A stretch of DNA of 64,000 nt from positions 179,834,011-179,898,010 of the forward strand of contig CP136064.1 in the NCBI GenBank assembly GCA_032622095.1. The letters run 5' to 3'. Both the position numbers and the translations under genes were made by a program. The notes below the pieces were generated by a model. The model saw only the letters and a list, made by a program, of their open reading frames with translations. It was not told where the DNA came from and made no database searches. Below, piece by piece: positions 34,831 through 46,889 of this stretch (position 1 is the stretch's first letter; each line of letters begins with the position of its first letter). This stretch comes from Siphonodentalium dalli. Lineage: Eukaryota > Mollusca > Scaphopoda > Gadilida > Siphonodentaliidae.

Positions 34831-36304
34831 GCATATATGCACGTTCGTAGATCAGCAGGCTGTTTGGCAAAATACAGTAGTATCAAGTTTCGCTCTTTAA
34901 GCTACACGCGATGCACATCGATCGTGATTGTATTCATGGCGCGAGAGGTCGGTCACGAAAGGGTGGTTCCTGGTTTTTATGTGTCTATTATAACTCTTCA
35001 ATGGTTGAATTCCAATTCTTTGAAAATACGGCCTTGTGATATTGTTTTAATCTTCAAAGATTATTTTGTGTTGGGAACTTCTGATTGCAACTTATGTTTT
35101 TGCCTTTATTTTTGCCCAATTGTGGCAATTATACACTAAACCCAGTTACAATTTCTTATCATTTATTCACCAACGACCCCACCCACAAGTATGGCCCACA
35201 CGTTTTGATTAATCACATACACACGTACCCGTTCACATGTCGTATCAGTTTGCATATATAAGGTAGACCATTTTTTATTTAAATGGGACTCATGGAACCT
35301 CCATTTATATAATAAAATCGGGAACGAATATCCACGAACCGTGCACAGTGTACATCTAATTTGCTGAATATACATGATAGTTCATATTTGGTATAGAACT
35401 ACGACTTATCACTGAAGGTTTCTCATTCACCACACCAGAAAGCCTCTAAATGCGGACAGAAATTTACTAATCGGATTAAAAAACCACCGATACTTCGCAG
35501 TACGACATTTAGTCTACATTCCAACTGAGACATACTTAAGCAGCAATGTTAGCTGTTATATTATGCATTATGCATTGCGTTCCCGCAATATAATCTTCAA
35601 GAGTGGCCCAGCCATTGTTCACACCTAAATATCGAAAGTAATTAACGCGGTCATAAAAGTTACATACTGCAACGATGAGACATCCGCGAAGATACATCGC
35701 GAATACATACATCCTGCAAAAAGTCTAACCAGTACGCTATGTAGTGAGTACATATTTAATCATGTGTGCTCTATCACCCCCATGGATACGGCCAGGTCTG
35801 CCTCGCTGTACACACCGTAGAGGAATCACTGAACTAAATGGTTTCCCATAGACGACAGTGTTAACGTTTTAGCCAAATTCACTGAATTTAAGCCTGCATG
35901 CCACTCCAGTGATGTTTACCCAGCTAGATTGACACCAGTTGATCACGAAAATAGAAGAAAAAATCATAGGTCATATGTTTACTTTTGAAAATAAATCCCC
36001 AAGTGTACGACAGGGCTTCCCCACAGCATGGAAAAACCCAGAACTGCAGCAGCTAGTTAAATAAATTTCCCACTCACAAAAATCCATTCCCCCATTAATT
36101 CACCAGTTAAAATTATTTAGATATGATGTACGAATCAAATAAACAAGATTTCATCCTTTAATAACGTGCCACATGTATCAGGTGAAGGTCATTCTTCGGT
36201 AAACTTCACCTCTAGCATTTGGAACACATTTAGCGCCCCTAGAGGGCGTAGTAACAGGCGACAACTATATGCCATAGCAGCGATATCCGATATTTGCTAT
36301 AACA
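34831..36304. other. No gene seen
   Basis: ORF 34825-35139 (104 codons) has no recognisable domain. Remaining sequence unremarkable. Confidence 0.4.
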
Positions 36305-36340
36305 TAAAGTGAGCGGCGGTGGCTCAGTCGGTAGGGTTTG
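36305..36340 (+). other. tRNA-like A-box fragment, possible SINE head
   Basis: GGTGGCTCAGTCGGTAGGGT matches a tRNA D-arm with pol III A box (TGGCTCAGTCGG). No B box follows at the proper distance, so this is at best a truncated tRNA-derived SINE. Confidence 0.35.
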
Positions 36341-36819
36341 TAACACATACGACCATTATAAACAGTCAAATAAATGCAGCAAAGGCGAAGCAATAGTTTG
36401 TTTTTTTACTTTCTATCAAGTAACTACCAGTACATGGTTGAAATATTTAATATATGGCCATATACGTGAAACGTAATTAAGCCGACAAGAAACCAGTACA
36501 GTTATTTTATATGGTCGTTGCTGTTTTTTGTTCTTGTTTGTTTGTTTTTTTTGTTTTTTTTGCATACGTGCAAAATACACTAGTGTTTTCCATGACCGAT
36601 GCAACATAGATGGTAATTATAATGAAAATGAAAAATTTATGACTGGAATAGTAAATTCATTTTTTCGTTATAATGACCATGTTGTTTGCATCGTTCATAG
36701 AGCACATGTGTGTATTTTGCACTAATCCATGGCTCAAATTCATTCATTTGATTCATAGATTATGTTGAGTATAAATAGGAGATGATCCAATAAAAGGCCG
36801 GATTTAGTGTACAGTACCC
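36341..36819. other. No gene seen
   Basis: Contains a T-rich TTTGTTTG tract near 36530-36560; nothing else. Confidence 0.45.
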
Positions 36820-37084
36820 CTGAACATCCACCCAAATGAATAATATACCATGACAATGTATACTTTTATTAACTGAACATCCACCCAAATGAATAATATA
36901 CCATGACAATGTATACTTTTATTAACTGATCATCCACCCAAATGAATAATATACCATGACAAGGTATACTTTTATTAACTGAACATCCACCCAAATGAAT
37001 AATATACCATGACAATGTATACTTTTATTAACTGAACATCCACCCAAATGAATAATATACCATGACAATATATACTTTTATAAC
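36820..37084 (+). repeat. 53-bp minisatellite, 5 near-identical units
   Basis: Units start at 36820, 36873, 36926, 36979 and 37032: CTGAACATCCACCCAAATGA, then ATAATATACCATGACAATG, then TATACTTTTATTAA. Only three or four substitutions or single-base deletions occur in the array, so it is young. Confidence 0.95.
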
Positions 37085-38626
37085 TGAATGCATAGGAGAA
37101 TCTATTACGCATAGAGCGGGTTATAAAGTGTAAACTCACTCACGAAATATCGCGGACAACCTGATATGCTTTCCAGAGAGATTATGTGCTGTGATCGCAC
37201 CATGGAATCACCGTTCATGGAAAGCGACGGGGTCACGGAGGGCTGAGACCCGGCCCTCTGATGGTGATAGTTCTTGAATATTGTGCCCTCGGTGGCTTTC
37301 TTGGGGAAGGTTCTTCCAAATTAGGACAGATTTGTCCTATATATCACGTGTTTCATTTATCATTGTAAATACGCATGTTATCATATAAGTCTATACCCAT
37401 GTTAAAAGGTTGAATGAAAAGTTGAAGTTGAAGAAGTTGAAGAAAGAGATTCGACCAACAATGTCCCTCGTGACGATCGTTCGCGCTGTTAGCCTCTTTC
37501 CTGATATTTAGAGGTTATTACTTGGTTAGTTGGCTATCGGCCGAGATATCAGCCCGAGGTAACTTCATATCAGCCTGAGACCGGAGGTATGAAGTTACCG
37601 AAGGATGATATGCAAGCGTCGCCCAAAAGTGGCAGAGCATTAATAGCATTATGAACTTCTCTGACCGTTTTCGACTTATTAATTATGACAATTTTGGTGA
37701 TTTTCGAGATGACTGTGATATGAATGATGGTGATTGCATGCAAGTATTTTTATTTTCCTTTGCCTCGTAAGCCGGAAATGGTTTTGAATTTCTGGAATAT
37801 CTGGCGTCAAATCGGACGGTGCATCTTTAACGGAAGCACAGCATTAACCCTTTCTATACTAAATGTATTCTCACATTCAGTTATAAAAGTATACATTGGA
37901 ATAGTCTATCTATTTGGATGGTTGTCCTGAAAAACTGAGCAGATGACAGACATATACATTAGGTTTCGTATTCACTGGTTGGAAATGTTCAGTTACTAAG
38001 TTCAACAAACGTTCAACAAAGCTTATTATCTAACATTACGTGAGTGAAGTACTCGCCAAAGATGATTTACTAGAAAGGGTTAATTGAGTTACAAACTTAT
38101 TAAAGTATATACACGAAGCCGGAACAAACCACTCCCGTGCCAGGAAAGCAAACATATCTTCGAAAATGCGCGTATCAATCAACCATACGGGATATTATCA
38201 GGAAATGGTTAACAGTAAGCAATACGGCCACTCAATGGCAGCGGTCGCGAAAGTAACACACAAGTTTGAAACCCAATGCTCACACAGTGAGGTTTCGTTT
38301 CGAGGGGAACGGCGAATGGCGCACAATTATCGACCAAAATCGATGAAATGTGAATATATAAGACCCAAAGACAGCTCGATTGCCCACTCAGTTCCAACAC
38401 CAATATCTTTATCATGACTATGGCGACATGTGAACCAGTGTCTAGTCAACTAATCCATTCTGGGGTAGAGTTCTTCTAGAATTCGAGAAAATAACACAAA
38501 TTCCAACGAGGACCTTCGATCTTAGAACATGATATTGCTAGACTTTAAAAATTGTGCTTGTGGAAATAGACGAGCGACATCATAGGAATGCTCTGTTCTG
38601 ATTCGTTTTCTAACGAAGAGTTGTGA
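37085..38626. other. No gene seen
   Basis: A TTGAAGTTGAAGAAG simple tract near 37420. Short ORFs without recognisable content. Confidence 0.4.
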
Positions 38627-38994
38627 CTATTGAGCTATTTTCGACCTGATCAAAACTTTACTCTATTGCTTCCAGTGATATTGGCTTGGTGTATGATGAC
38701 GTCATTCCATACTCTGGTTGTCACCGCGAGCTCTGTGATGACAGTTTTGAACTTTGGCAGAATTTCCTTCATAGAGACTGCACCTGTTCTCCCAATAGGA
38801 TTAGAAAAAAATAATCGTGGCATGTGTAATAATTGCACGAAAAACTGTTTGAGGATCTGCAAGGGAGTCAGAGATAAGATATACGAAACTATATTTATAA
38901 ACAAGTTAAAGGATCGATTCAATCGAATGCGAATTGGAACAAAAAGCAACAGCAATGAACCAGCAGACAACAGGATATATTCTGAACCGTCAGG
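38627..38994 (+). CDS. Candidate exon: hydrophobic start, Cys-rich, donor at end
   Basis: Open frame after a stop at about 38624, ending at TCAG|GTAAGC, a strong donor near 38994. The likely start is one of the tandem ATGs at about 38693 (MMTSFHTLVVTASSVMTVL), preceded by more hydrophobic codons. That could be a signal peptide or membrane anchor, followed by a CNNCTKNCLRIC cluster and a basic, Asn/Ser-rich tail. Not recognised. The opposite strand is also open (38650-39009), which weakens the coding claim. No matching downstream exon identified. Confidence 0.3.
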
Positions 38995-39039
38995 TAAGCA
39001 CAAATACAATCTACTTTAAACTTTAAATATGCATAATCC

Positions 39040-39150
39040 GAATTAAAGCTCCCATATTACTATTTCTTTGGCTTCGTGGGTAAGCAATATTTGATTCGAG
39101 TCGAGGAACCCATCCATAAAAGCTTAGAGTGATCAGATATCGAGTTTTGA
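39040..39150. mobile_element. Half copy of the 49058-49379 MITE
   Basis: ATTACTATTTCTTTGGCTTC, ATATTTGATTCGAGTCGA, GGAACCCATCCAT and GAGTGAT match one arm of the full element at 49058-49379. Confidence 0.75.
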
Positions 39151-39782
39151 ATTTTTTTATTTCCCGAGATATGTAATTTTTGGCGGCCTGGCAAATATTC
39201 GTCAAGCCGACGGTCTCGGTCCAAATTGCCGATGAAGATGGATAACTACAAAATCAAGTGGCTTTGGGTGTTAGCTATCTGACAATTTCATAAAATGATG
39301 TTGTTGGAATTTGATGATATGGGGACGGTCAAATCGAATTGACTGCCTTTAACATGCATGAGGTTCGAAATTTGGGTTCAGGTAAACTACACACTTAACC
39401 CTAACAAGAATGAGTATACAACTGATCACTTGTGGATAATAATATAGCCTACACAGGCTCAGATTTAAAACGACCCGACTTTTTTCAGCAAAACGAAATT
39501 TATATTCCCGATCAGATGATTCTGTTTCCACGATAAAACCCGCCAATATAACGAAAGGTTAATCAGGTAAATGTGTATATAAGTGAAAACGAACGAAAGT
39601 GTGTCCGAACATTATGATTATGAAAAGGTGAACAGCATCGCTTCGCCAAGTGAAACAATACAAACTTATCCCAGTTGGGGGGGGGGGGGGCAATGTGATT
39701 GGAAGGACATGTAGAGGTTACTTCGTGATATTTTAATCTAATCAATGCGAAAAATACATGTAATACATGAAATACATGTACA
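39151..39782. other. No gene; G run near 39679
   Basis: A homopolymer G tract of about 12 bases at 39678-39690. Otherwise nothing supportable. Confidence 0.45.
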
Positions 39783-39925
39783 TACAGTAATGCCCTAAAT
39801 AATCGACTGCTTAACCACAGCAGAATTATGGGTAATTTTTCAGGATTTAGTCGGAAATATGGCTTGTTGCCATTCATCGGAAAGCTCTCAGCTCTCAGGA
39901 TTTAGTCGGAAATATGGCTTAGTTT
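39783..39925. mobile_element. Mariner-like MITE, left-arm copy
   Basis: Starts TACAGTAATGCCCTAAATAA and runs to GGAAAGCTCTCAG, then a second partial TCAGGATTTAGTCGGAAATA block. Lacks the right arm. Confidence 0.8.
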
Positions 39926-39979
39926 TCTAGCTGCGGCTTATGCAGGTTAAGGGAAGGTAACACCTCTATCAACGCTCAA

Positions 39980-40225
39980 CAGGTAATGCCCTAAATAATC
40001 GACTCCTTAACCACAGTAGAATTATGGGTAATTTTTCAGGATTTAGTTGGAAATATGGCTTGTTGCCATTAATCGGAAAGCTCTCAGTGATGTTGCCATT
40101 CAATGGAAAGCTCTCAGTGAGAGCTTTCCAATGAATGGCAACAAGCCATATTTCCGACTAAATCCTGAAAAATTACCCATAATTCTGCTGTGGTTAAGGA
40201 ATCGATTATTTAGGGCATTACTGTA
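39980..40225. mobile_element. Mariner-like MITE, full palindrome
   Basis: A near-perfect inverted repeat with arms of about 110 bp. It starts at a slightly mutated CAGGTAATGCCCTAAATAA and ends GGGCATTACTGTA. The centre is CTCTCAGTGAGAGC, with one extra internal partial duplication of the TTGCCATTCAATGG block. Other copies: 39783 and 19303. No coding capacity. Confidence 0.85.
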
Positions 40226-40615
40226 CGTAGCATGATAACAGACTAATGCATCGTTTCTATCAGCTTGGTTTGGTTTGGTGTCATTTCAGCCCTTGTGCCA
40301 TATCACAACGTTATCATTTTAAGTGATCGGGTGGGGGGGGGGGGGGGGGGTACCGTGTTTATTTACCCTTTCTATACTAAATGGATTTTCCCATATTCAG
40401 TCATAAATGTATACATTGGAATGGTCTATTATCCGTCTGAAGGGGTGGTCAGGTAAGACAAGCGGACGGCAGACAATATAAAGTGAAGAAGGAAACCAAT
40501 TCAGTGGTGGGAAGTATTCATTATATGCACATTTCCTATACTCATCAATGAGTATTTAGTATAGAAAGCGTTAATACGCCCTGTCACTAACTCGTGGCCA
40601 TATTGTATGGATCCA
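40226..40615. other. No gene; G run at about 40332-40351
   Basis: About 18-20 consecutive G. Nothing else. Confidence 0.5.
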
Positions 40616-40770
40616 CCAGGTCCGGTTCCGTGGTTTTAGTGCTACAGGTCAAAGTTTTAGAGTACCATTCCATATATGGAATTCATGAATAATTCAAAAG
40701 TTCGATATATGGAAATACTACTCCAAAGTTTGACCAGTAGCACTAAAACCACGGAACCGGGGCTGGAATA
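40616..40770. mobile_element. 155-bp inverted-repeat MITE
   Basis: The left arm GGTTCCGTGGTTTTAGTGCT (from about 40623) is exactly inverted at about 40741-40760. Similarity continues inward (CAGGTCAAAGTTTT versus CTGGTCAAACTTTG, then CCATATAT), giving arms of about 60 bp. Confidence 0.85.
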
Positions 40771-40829
40771 ATCTCTGAAACCAACTTCCCAGATATAAAC
40801 AGAACCACACAGCGAGTCAATGTGGTGAA

Positions 40830-40914
40830 CGTTATCGCATGAGTTGGTTGTCATGGAATGTTACAGGCATCAGGATCGAGTTGTAACTTGTGGCATAACA
40901 AAATATTGCAATAA
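40830..40914. repeat. Hairpin unit, diverged copy 3
   Basis: CGTTATCGCATGAGTTGGTT ... AACAAAATATTGCAATAA aligns with the 92-nt hairpins at 28559 and 28988. The inner GTTACA...TTGTAAC pairing is retained although the bases differ. About 11.8 kb from the nearest copy. Confidence 0.6.
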
Positions 40915-41171
40915 AATTCACGCCTTTCACATGTATGTGAAGTTATGTATTTATTACACACCAGCAGTCAATATGCTTTAGTATATCAAACATTTGTTTC
41001 TGTTTAGTTTCCATGCTAATCAGTCATCGACTCAAAACAATACGAGGTGGAATCATTATTGTGCTACCGGTTAGAGTTTCATGTATAACGTCATTATCGA
41101 GATAGTAATATGAGTGTAATAAACATAGAATACCTATCTTGCCGCTCTGTGAATGCATATATTAAAAATAT

Positions 41172-41250
41172 AAGCTAACCGGGAATCGAACCAGCTTCGC
41201 CATATATAGCTAGGCATCTTATATATGGCGGCCTAATGCACTATGCACAT
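41172..41250 (-). other. tRNA-derived SINE head or tRNA relic
   Basis: On the minus strand GGTTCGATTCC (perfect pol III B box) lies about 50-55 bases after a TGCATAGTGCATTAGG A-box-like segment. The T-stem has mismatches, so this is not a functional tRNA. A SINE head is likely; the body was not recognised. Confidence 0.4.
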
Positions 41251-41374
41251 TGACGAGTGATGTACCTGAGGCCACAAGTTTCCCGCCAGTCCGGAATGTT
41301 TTTGAATAGTTTGTTAATATGAATCGGCCCCTATTGTACACTCGCGTGTCGGTGTGTTCTGGTACACGCTGGTA

Positions 41375-41864
41375 CAGACCAAGTCTTCTCTGTCCACAAC
41401 AGTTTGGGATATCGGTTTTGATGATGCTGTGTTTGGACCGATGCTCTTCTATATAATGGACGTTCATTCAAAAGCCGTACCACATGTAAACGTGGAGCCC
41501 GGGCATTCACGACAACCCCTGCATGTGATTGATCACCTGACATGTCCGAGATTGATCTTTCTTCAAAATGATATATTATCTACCGTGATAGAAAAAGGTA
41601 TAGTGATGACACGATCGTTTAAACTATAGGCTTTTGTTTACTGATATTTCGTTGCTTTGACATTTAACGGACCTCTGGCATATGCATGTTTGATATCATC
41701 ATGCTTCGTGACCTAATCCGAATATATACAAACACTATTAGTCCCGCCCACGATTCTGAGTGTAACGTCCGTTGTAGAAGAGCAACGGGTGGGACTCGTT
41801 CCAAAAAAAACAGCATCATCCCAACCGATACCCAAGCTGTTGTAGACCAAGAAGACTTGGTCTA
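41375..41864. mobile_element. 490-bp hAT-type MITE, diverged member
   Basis: The ends CAGACCAAGTCTTCTC and the inverse TAGACCAAGTCTTCTTGG, plus the next 40 bases (ACAACAG.TTGGG.TATCGGTT..GATGATGCTG), form inverted arms. These are homologous to the TIR of the element at 61583-62517. No 8-bp target duplication is recognisable here. The right end contains a perfect GTAGACCAAG/CTTGGTCTAC hairpin. Three short ORFs inside are incidental. Confidence 0.75.
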
Positions 41865-42699
41865 CACGGTGCTATGCACGATGCACTCCCTATCAACAAT
41901 GAAATGAATTGTGTGGGGTTAATCAGCTCTTTGAAAATGTTGTGTGGGCGTGCTGGTGTGGGTGGAGTGAATATTCGTCAGAAGCGTCTATATATAGTTC
42001 TCCGTCAAATGGCTCGTGGCATGTGCATAAATTATGGAGACACCAACATTCAGATTACGAATGGTGCCTTGTGAAGTTGTGGTTATCGCGCCACATTCGG
42101 AAAAAGAATGTGGTATAGGTAGAACAAAGAAACTGACGCTTTAACACTGAACTAATGACACTGACACTCAAAGTGAGTTCTATCGACGTGTGGTTGAACT
42201 CAGCGAGAAGTCATCAGAAAATGCGATCATCGGCAATACAATGCAATTAAATCAAGCCTAGATATTTGGGTGATGTCGGTTATATGGTAATATTTAACAC
42301 ACAGACGAAGTTTGGACGGTATGGTTCACGCTGTCAGTGGCCAATAATTTGGGATTTTTTTTGGGAAAAATGTTTCAAGGATATAATCAGCAATCACCTC
42401 TCAGATTATCACATATCTCAATAAAAACCCCAATTCGTTAGCAGGTAATCAGCCGTTGCTCGCCTGTGTATGAATAAGACAAAAATGCACTGTAGGCGAA
42501 TCACTCTTCATTTATCGACCCTATTTCAGTTTTTGTGCGGTTCCCATCTGTACACATTTTCATTATCACTTTTGTCCAACTCTGTAAAAGTTTCTGTAAA
42601 ATGGCCGAAATATTCAGAAATGGCCAAATCATTGGCTTAACCCTTCCTGAAATTTTGGGGAAAACCCTGTGCCAATGCATTCTCTTATATATGCGATTA
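41865..42699. other. No gene seen
   Basis: Overlapping short ORFs 41874-42118 without recognisable domains. Confidence 0.45.
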
Positions 42700-42803
42700 C
42701 TATAACATTCTGACCAAAGTTGCTAGGCGGAGGTTCGTGGAATACACAAGTCCATACATCTAGGAGAATCCTTCGACTGACAACTTTGGTCAGAATGTTA
42801 AAA
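42700..42803. mobile_element. 100-bp element with 20-bp inverted ends
   Basis: AACATTCTGACCAAAGTTG at the left and CAACTTTGGTCAGAATGTT at the right; the middle (42721-42779) is unrelated and could loop out. Confidence 0.7.
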
Positions 42804-44589
42804 CAAACAACTGTGAGTTTGGACACAAATGGGGTATCAGCTTGTTTGAAAAATAATACAGCATATGCTCGTAGCTGCCAAAATACTATGTAATATATCA
42901 TAATCCTAGTTTATTACCTTTTTTCCTCGTTTCTGGTCGTGTTTGCCAACGCCTCCACCATTTTGAATGTAAATACTCATCAACTCGAAACCCAGTGACC
43001 CCCCACCGTGATTTAGATATCAATTAAATCACCAATTTATTTTTTAATTACTAGTACATGCGGTTAATCTGGTCCTAAATGTCAGTCGTGTTGGTTATGC
43101 TGGAAGACATTGTCGAAGGGTAGAAATATTAATGGTGCATGCATGGGTGTGGGTGGATGGTTATAACGTGGGTGTGGCGCTCCGAAGGGGAGGGTGTTGT
43201 CACGCCCCTGCAAAGTACAGAGTCAATAGGCAATGTGATTGTGTATGTTCATAGCAGCAAATTATACAAGACCCACTAATATATGACCCGTTACCTTATA
43301 AGTGGAGTAATCAAGCTTATGTAAGGAAAATCAGTTCTCAATATGTCTGATGCAAGGGAATCAGTATTAATATAGTCTGGTAATGATGTAACACTCTTGT
43401 AACATTCTCCAACCGAGAAACAATAATCATAGTTGGTTAAACGTTGAGTCTGCATTTCTATTCTGGTCGATACTTCAGACGGATCAACTGCTACAACACA
43501 AGATTGTTGAAGGATAGAAAAATCAAATTTCCAAGTTGAGGATGTCTGCAATTCGGCTGGTAGTCACTAATCTCAGACGCATTCGAAGTACGCCGGGCTT
43601 CATGTGACCTATGACTGAATGGCGCAAATTAACCCTTGCTATACTAAATACGCATTGATGAGTAGTTCCCTTAGGAAATATTCAGACAATAATATTAACG
43701 TCGTTTGTTGAACTTATTATCTGCACATTGCCACATTTCCCAACAACTAATAGAAATCCATCAGCACTTAATTGTATTATCTTTTCGTCTGTATATGTCT
43801 TCTGCTTGTATCACATGTACATACATCGATGATGGTTTTATGTCCGCCTGTGCAGATAAATCTCAGCCAACGACACCGTTGATACGCCCAGATACGCAGA
43901 AGAGTAAGTTTCTTGTGTGCCTCCTTAACTTACTGTGCACGGAACTCCTGTCTAGATTTTAAAGGAGATATCAGACGGACCGGCCCAGTTACCGACTACC
44001 TCTTTCGATGAAGTTGATATGTTTTAAAAGCTGCATTCTGACACGGGAGTTTACATGGCGTCCGTCCGTGAATGGAACCAATCGGTGCTTCCGTATGTTG
44101 GGCTGGTTTTTGTCATACGTATTAAGGACATGCATGCGGCGGTAGCGTTTCATTACCTATGTTAATTAATACCTACACTGCATCGAGTTTCCGATGTCGG
44201 TCAGGCATAGAGATTTGGTCACCGAATCGACGCCTTGCATACGGCGCTATAACGACACGGTGTGCTGAATTAACAAAGGTCGGTTTTGATAATTTTCATT
44301 ATTTAATTGCACCGAATAACATTGCTAAAATGTTTATGTACTATTGAGATATTACTACAATAACTGGGATAAATTTCATACTCGTAAGCAAACTCTTGGA
44401 AGTGTCGACTCAGCGACGGATTTCTGACATCTGTTCGACACTGTTTTTCGGACGCTTGGACATCTTATTTTTGTTTTACATATATCGATCAGATACCGGT
44501 ACTTGAAGACGACTTGAATGAAATTGTTTTATTTTCCATAACTCAATCTGCAATAAAATATAATACTTTATGTTTCTCAGTATCAGATT
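42804..44589. other. No gene established
   Basis: A splice-like pair (TGTGCAG at about 43857, AAGAGTAAGT at about 43903) could frame a tiny exon, but nothing corroborates it. Otherwise AT-rich with short ORFs. Confidence 0.35.
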
Positions 44590-44710
44590 AGTACCGGTCT
44601 GGTACCGGGCATCCGACTCAGAAAAAAGTATTGGTCAATGGGTACTGTTTTGGCACCGGTCCGGCATCGGTAAATCGGTACGGCACCAACCGGCACCGGT
44701 CCGGCGCTAA
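44590..44710. repeat. CCGGT-rich patch
   Basis: Repeated GGTACCGG, GGCACCGGTCCGGC and GGTACGGCACCAACCGG. Similar in character to 34735-34830. Confidence 0.55.
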
Positions 44711-44771
44711 ACGTTTGCTGGGCTGCACCTACCGTGTAGTCTGATATATTTCGACAAGTACAATTATATAT

Positions 44772-44853
44772 TTGCACTTAAGTGCAATTATTTGTACTTA
44801 AGTGCAATTATTTGTACTTAAGTGCAATTACTTGCACTTAAGTGCAATTATTA
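44772..44853. repeat. Four GCACTTAAGTGC-type palindromes, 22-bp period
   Basis: T(G/T)(C/A)ACTTAAGTGCAATTA units in tandem at about 22-bp spacing. Palindromic halves alternate GCAC and GTAC. Confidence 0.85.
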
Positions 44854-45509
44854 AGTAGGAACCATAGGTAACTATTTGTCCAACATATCAATGCCATAAA
44901 TGTTTATATGTCGATTCGTGGGCATGGGTCCTTCCCCTACTTCACATGACATATACATTTAGGAGTCGGGTCAATTTACAATACCGGTATAGTACATGCA
45001 TGCATGGTATCAATGAGTACACGACCACCAGGGTTATATTGGGTCGTCAGTCAAATTAATGCCTATGTATTGTGGCATGCGTACACGGTCTGCATATATG
45101 CAGGGCTTGAATGAATGGCATACATGTGGGGAGTTTGGTCCATGGCGTGTCCTAACCGCTGTGTACATGTCCTATACATTATAGTAGATATGGGCGTGGA
45201 CCGATGATATACTATTTAGGCCTGGCCATGGGTTTATGTAGAGACTTCGGTACATGTCATAAAGGAACCTTGTTTTATACATGGGCCTGCATATGTCATT
45301 GGCTTATTATATGCGTGGCTGCGTTTGTAGCTTATATATTGACTCTATAATTGTCTGGGTCCATGACCAACATATATATAGATTATTACAACTGGATAAT
45401 GCCATAACTAAATCGGCCTGGATCCGTGGCCCGTCCATAGTAGCATGTGTCAATTACCTACATATATGAGCTTGCATGAATGCATGGATCCATGGCAAAT
45501 CTATAGTGT
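44854..45509. other. No gene; weakly periodic GGTCCATGGC-like words
   Basis: Recurring words such as GGTCCATGGC, CATATATG and GGCCTGG/GGCCTGC at irregular 40-60 bp spacing suggest an old degenerate satellite, continuing to about 45780 around the microsatellite. Confidence 0.35.
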
Positions 45510-45646
<137 letters not shown>

Positions 45647-45805
45647 GTGGGTCGATGGCATAGTCCCTGTAGCTATTTTGGTCCATAATTTACCTTTATA
45701 GGCCTGGGGTCCATGTATATCCTACATATGTTGCTAGGTCCATTGCCTACCAGCATATATTTGGGCATATGCCACTCTATTGCCGAACTACTTTGTACAT
45801 GCAGC

Positions 45806-46879
45806 CAGGGATGTGGCTAGAGGGTCTCCGCTGGGGGGGGGGGGTGTCCACCTTGGGAATTTCCAACTGCACCCCCCCCCCTTGAGTCGGAATCACACCA
45901 ACACAACTTTTTGCATAATTCCATTTGCACCCCCCCCACTTGAATCGGAATCGCACCAACACAACTTTTTGCATAATTCCATTTGCACCCCCCTTGTACC
46001 TCATGCTCAGGCCTAATTTCCTATATATTCATAAGCCATGCTTCTGTTTTCCCAGTATGAGAACATTAAGATATTTTAACCTGAAAATTGCCCCCCAAAA
46101 AAACAACTAGTGATAGTGATCTAATTCCAGACAAATGCACACAGCTACCGACAACAAACCAGGAAACACCAGGCCGACCATGGTTGTTCGGCCCGGTGTG
46201 AGAAAATTTTAAAAACTATACAAGAAAATCGCAAATCCTAGCATCTAGACTGGCCTCAACTGAAGCTTTCATAGTGTTGGAAATTTCAAACGTCATGCTC
46301 CCCCTCAGGTTGGAAAATTCTTCAACTTTTGTTAAACTAATTAGCAGTTTTGTATTGGCCATGTGGACGGGGCAATGACACACCGGGCCGACATGGTTCG
46401 GCCCGGTGTGCGAAAATTTTGAAATCTGAACAAGAAAATGGCAAAATCCTAACATCTAGACTAGCCTCAAGCCTTCCTACTGTTGGAAATTTCAAACCCT
46501 ACACCCCCACTTAGGTTGGAAAATATCCAACTGATGACAATTCCAATGACAATGTTGACCAATTGTATGACAATATTGTTTTCTTAAATTAACTAGAAGT
46601 TTTTGACTGGCCACGGGGGAGGGACCAGGACACAAGCTTTCCAAGTGTTGGAAATTTCCAACCTGTCACCTCCTTAAGGTTGGAAAAATTTCCAACTGAT
46701 GACCATTTCTGTCAAAATATTTGACCAAAAATAGAAAAACATATGCAAATATTGGTCGAAAAACAATAAATTCTCCCCAATAAATTGTTTTTACCTGAAA
46801 TTAGGAATTTCCAACTATTGAAAATATAGCTCTCTGTTGGGGGTGAGACACCCCCACACCCCCTCTAGCCACATCCCTG
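45806..46879. mobile_element. Complete 1,074-bp non-autonomous hAT-type element
   Basis: The TIR CAGGGATGTGGCTAGAGGG (19 bp, perfect) occurs at 45806-45824 and inverted at 46861-46879. The flanking 8 bp CATGCAGC at 45798-45805 and 46880-46887 are identical. An 8-bp target duplication with CAG-starting TIRs is the hAT signature. The interior has no transposase. It holds two direct copies of a TTTTGAAATCTGAAC..GCAAAATCCTA block (46205-46260, 46415-46470), a palindromic GGGCCGA...TCGGCCC pair, TTGGAAATTTCC motifs, and C/G runs just inside the left end (about 45832-45842, 45873-45881). Related relics lie at 10991-11643, 23275 and 49780. Confidence 0.9.
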
Positions 46880-46889
46880 CATGCAGCAC

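Noticed and set aside
43853-43905. Micro-exon between acceptor- and donor-like sites
   Set aside because: Such pairs are expected by chance over 64 kb; no neighbouring exon supports it.
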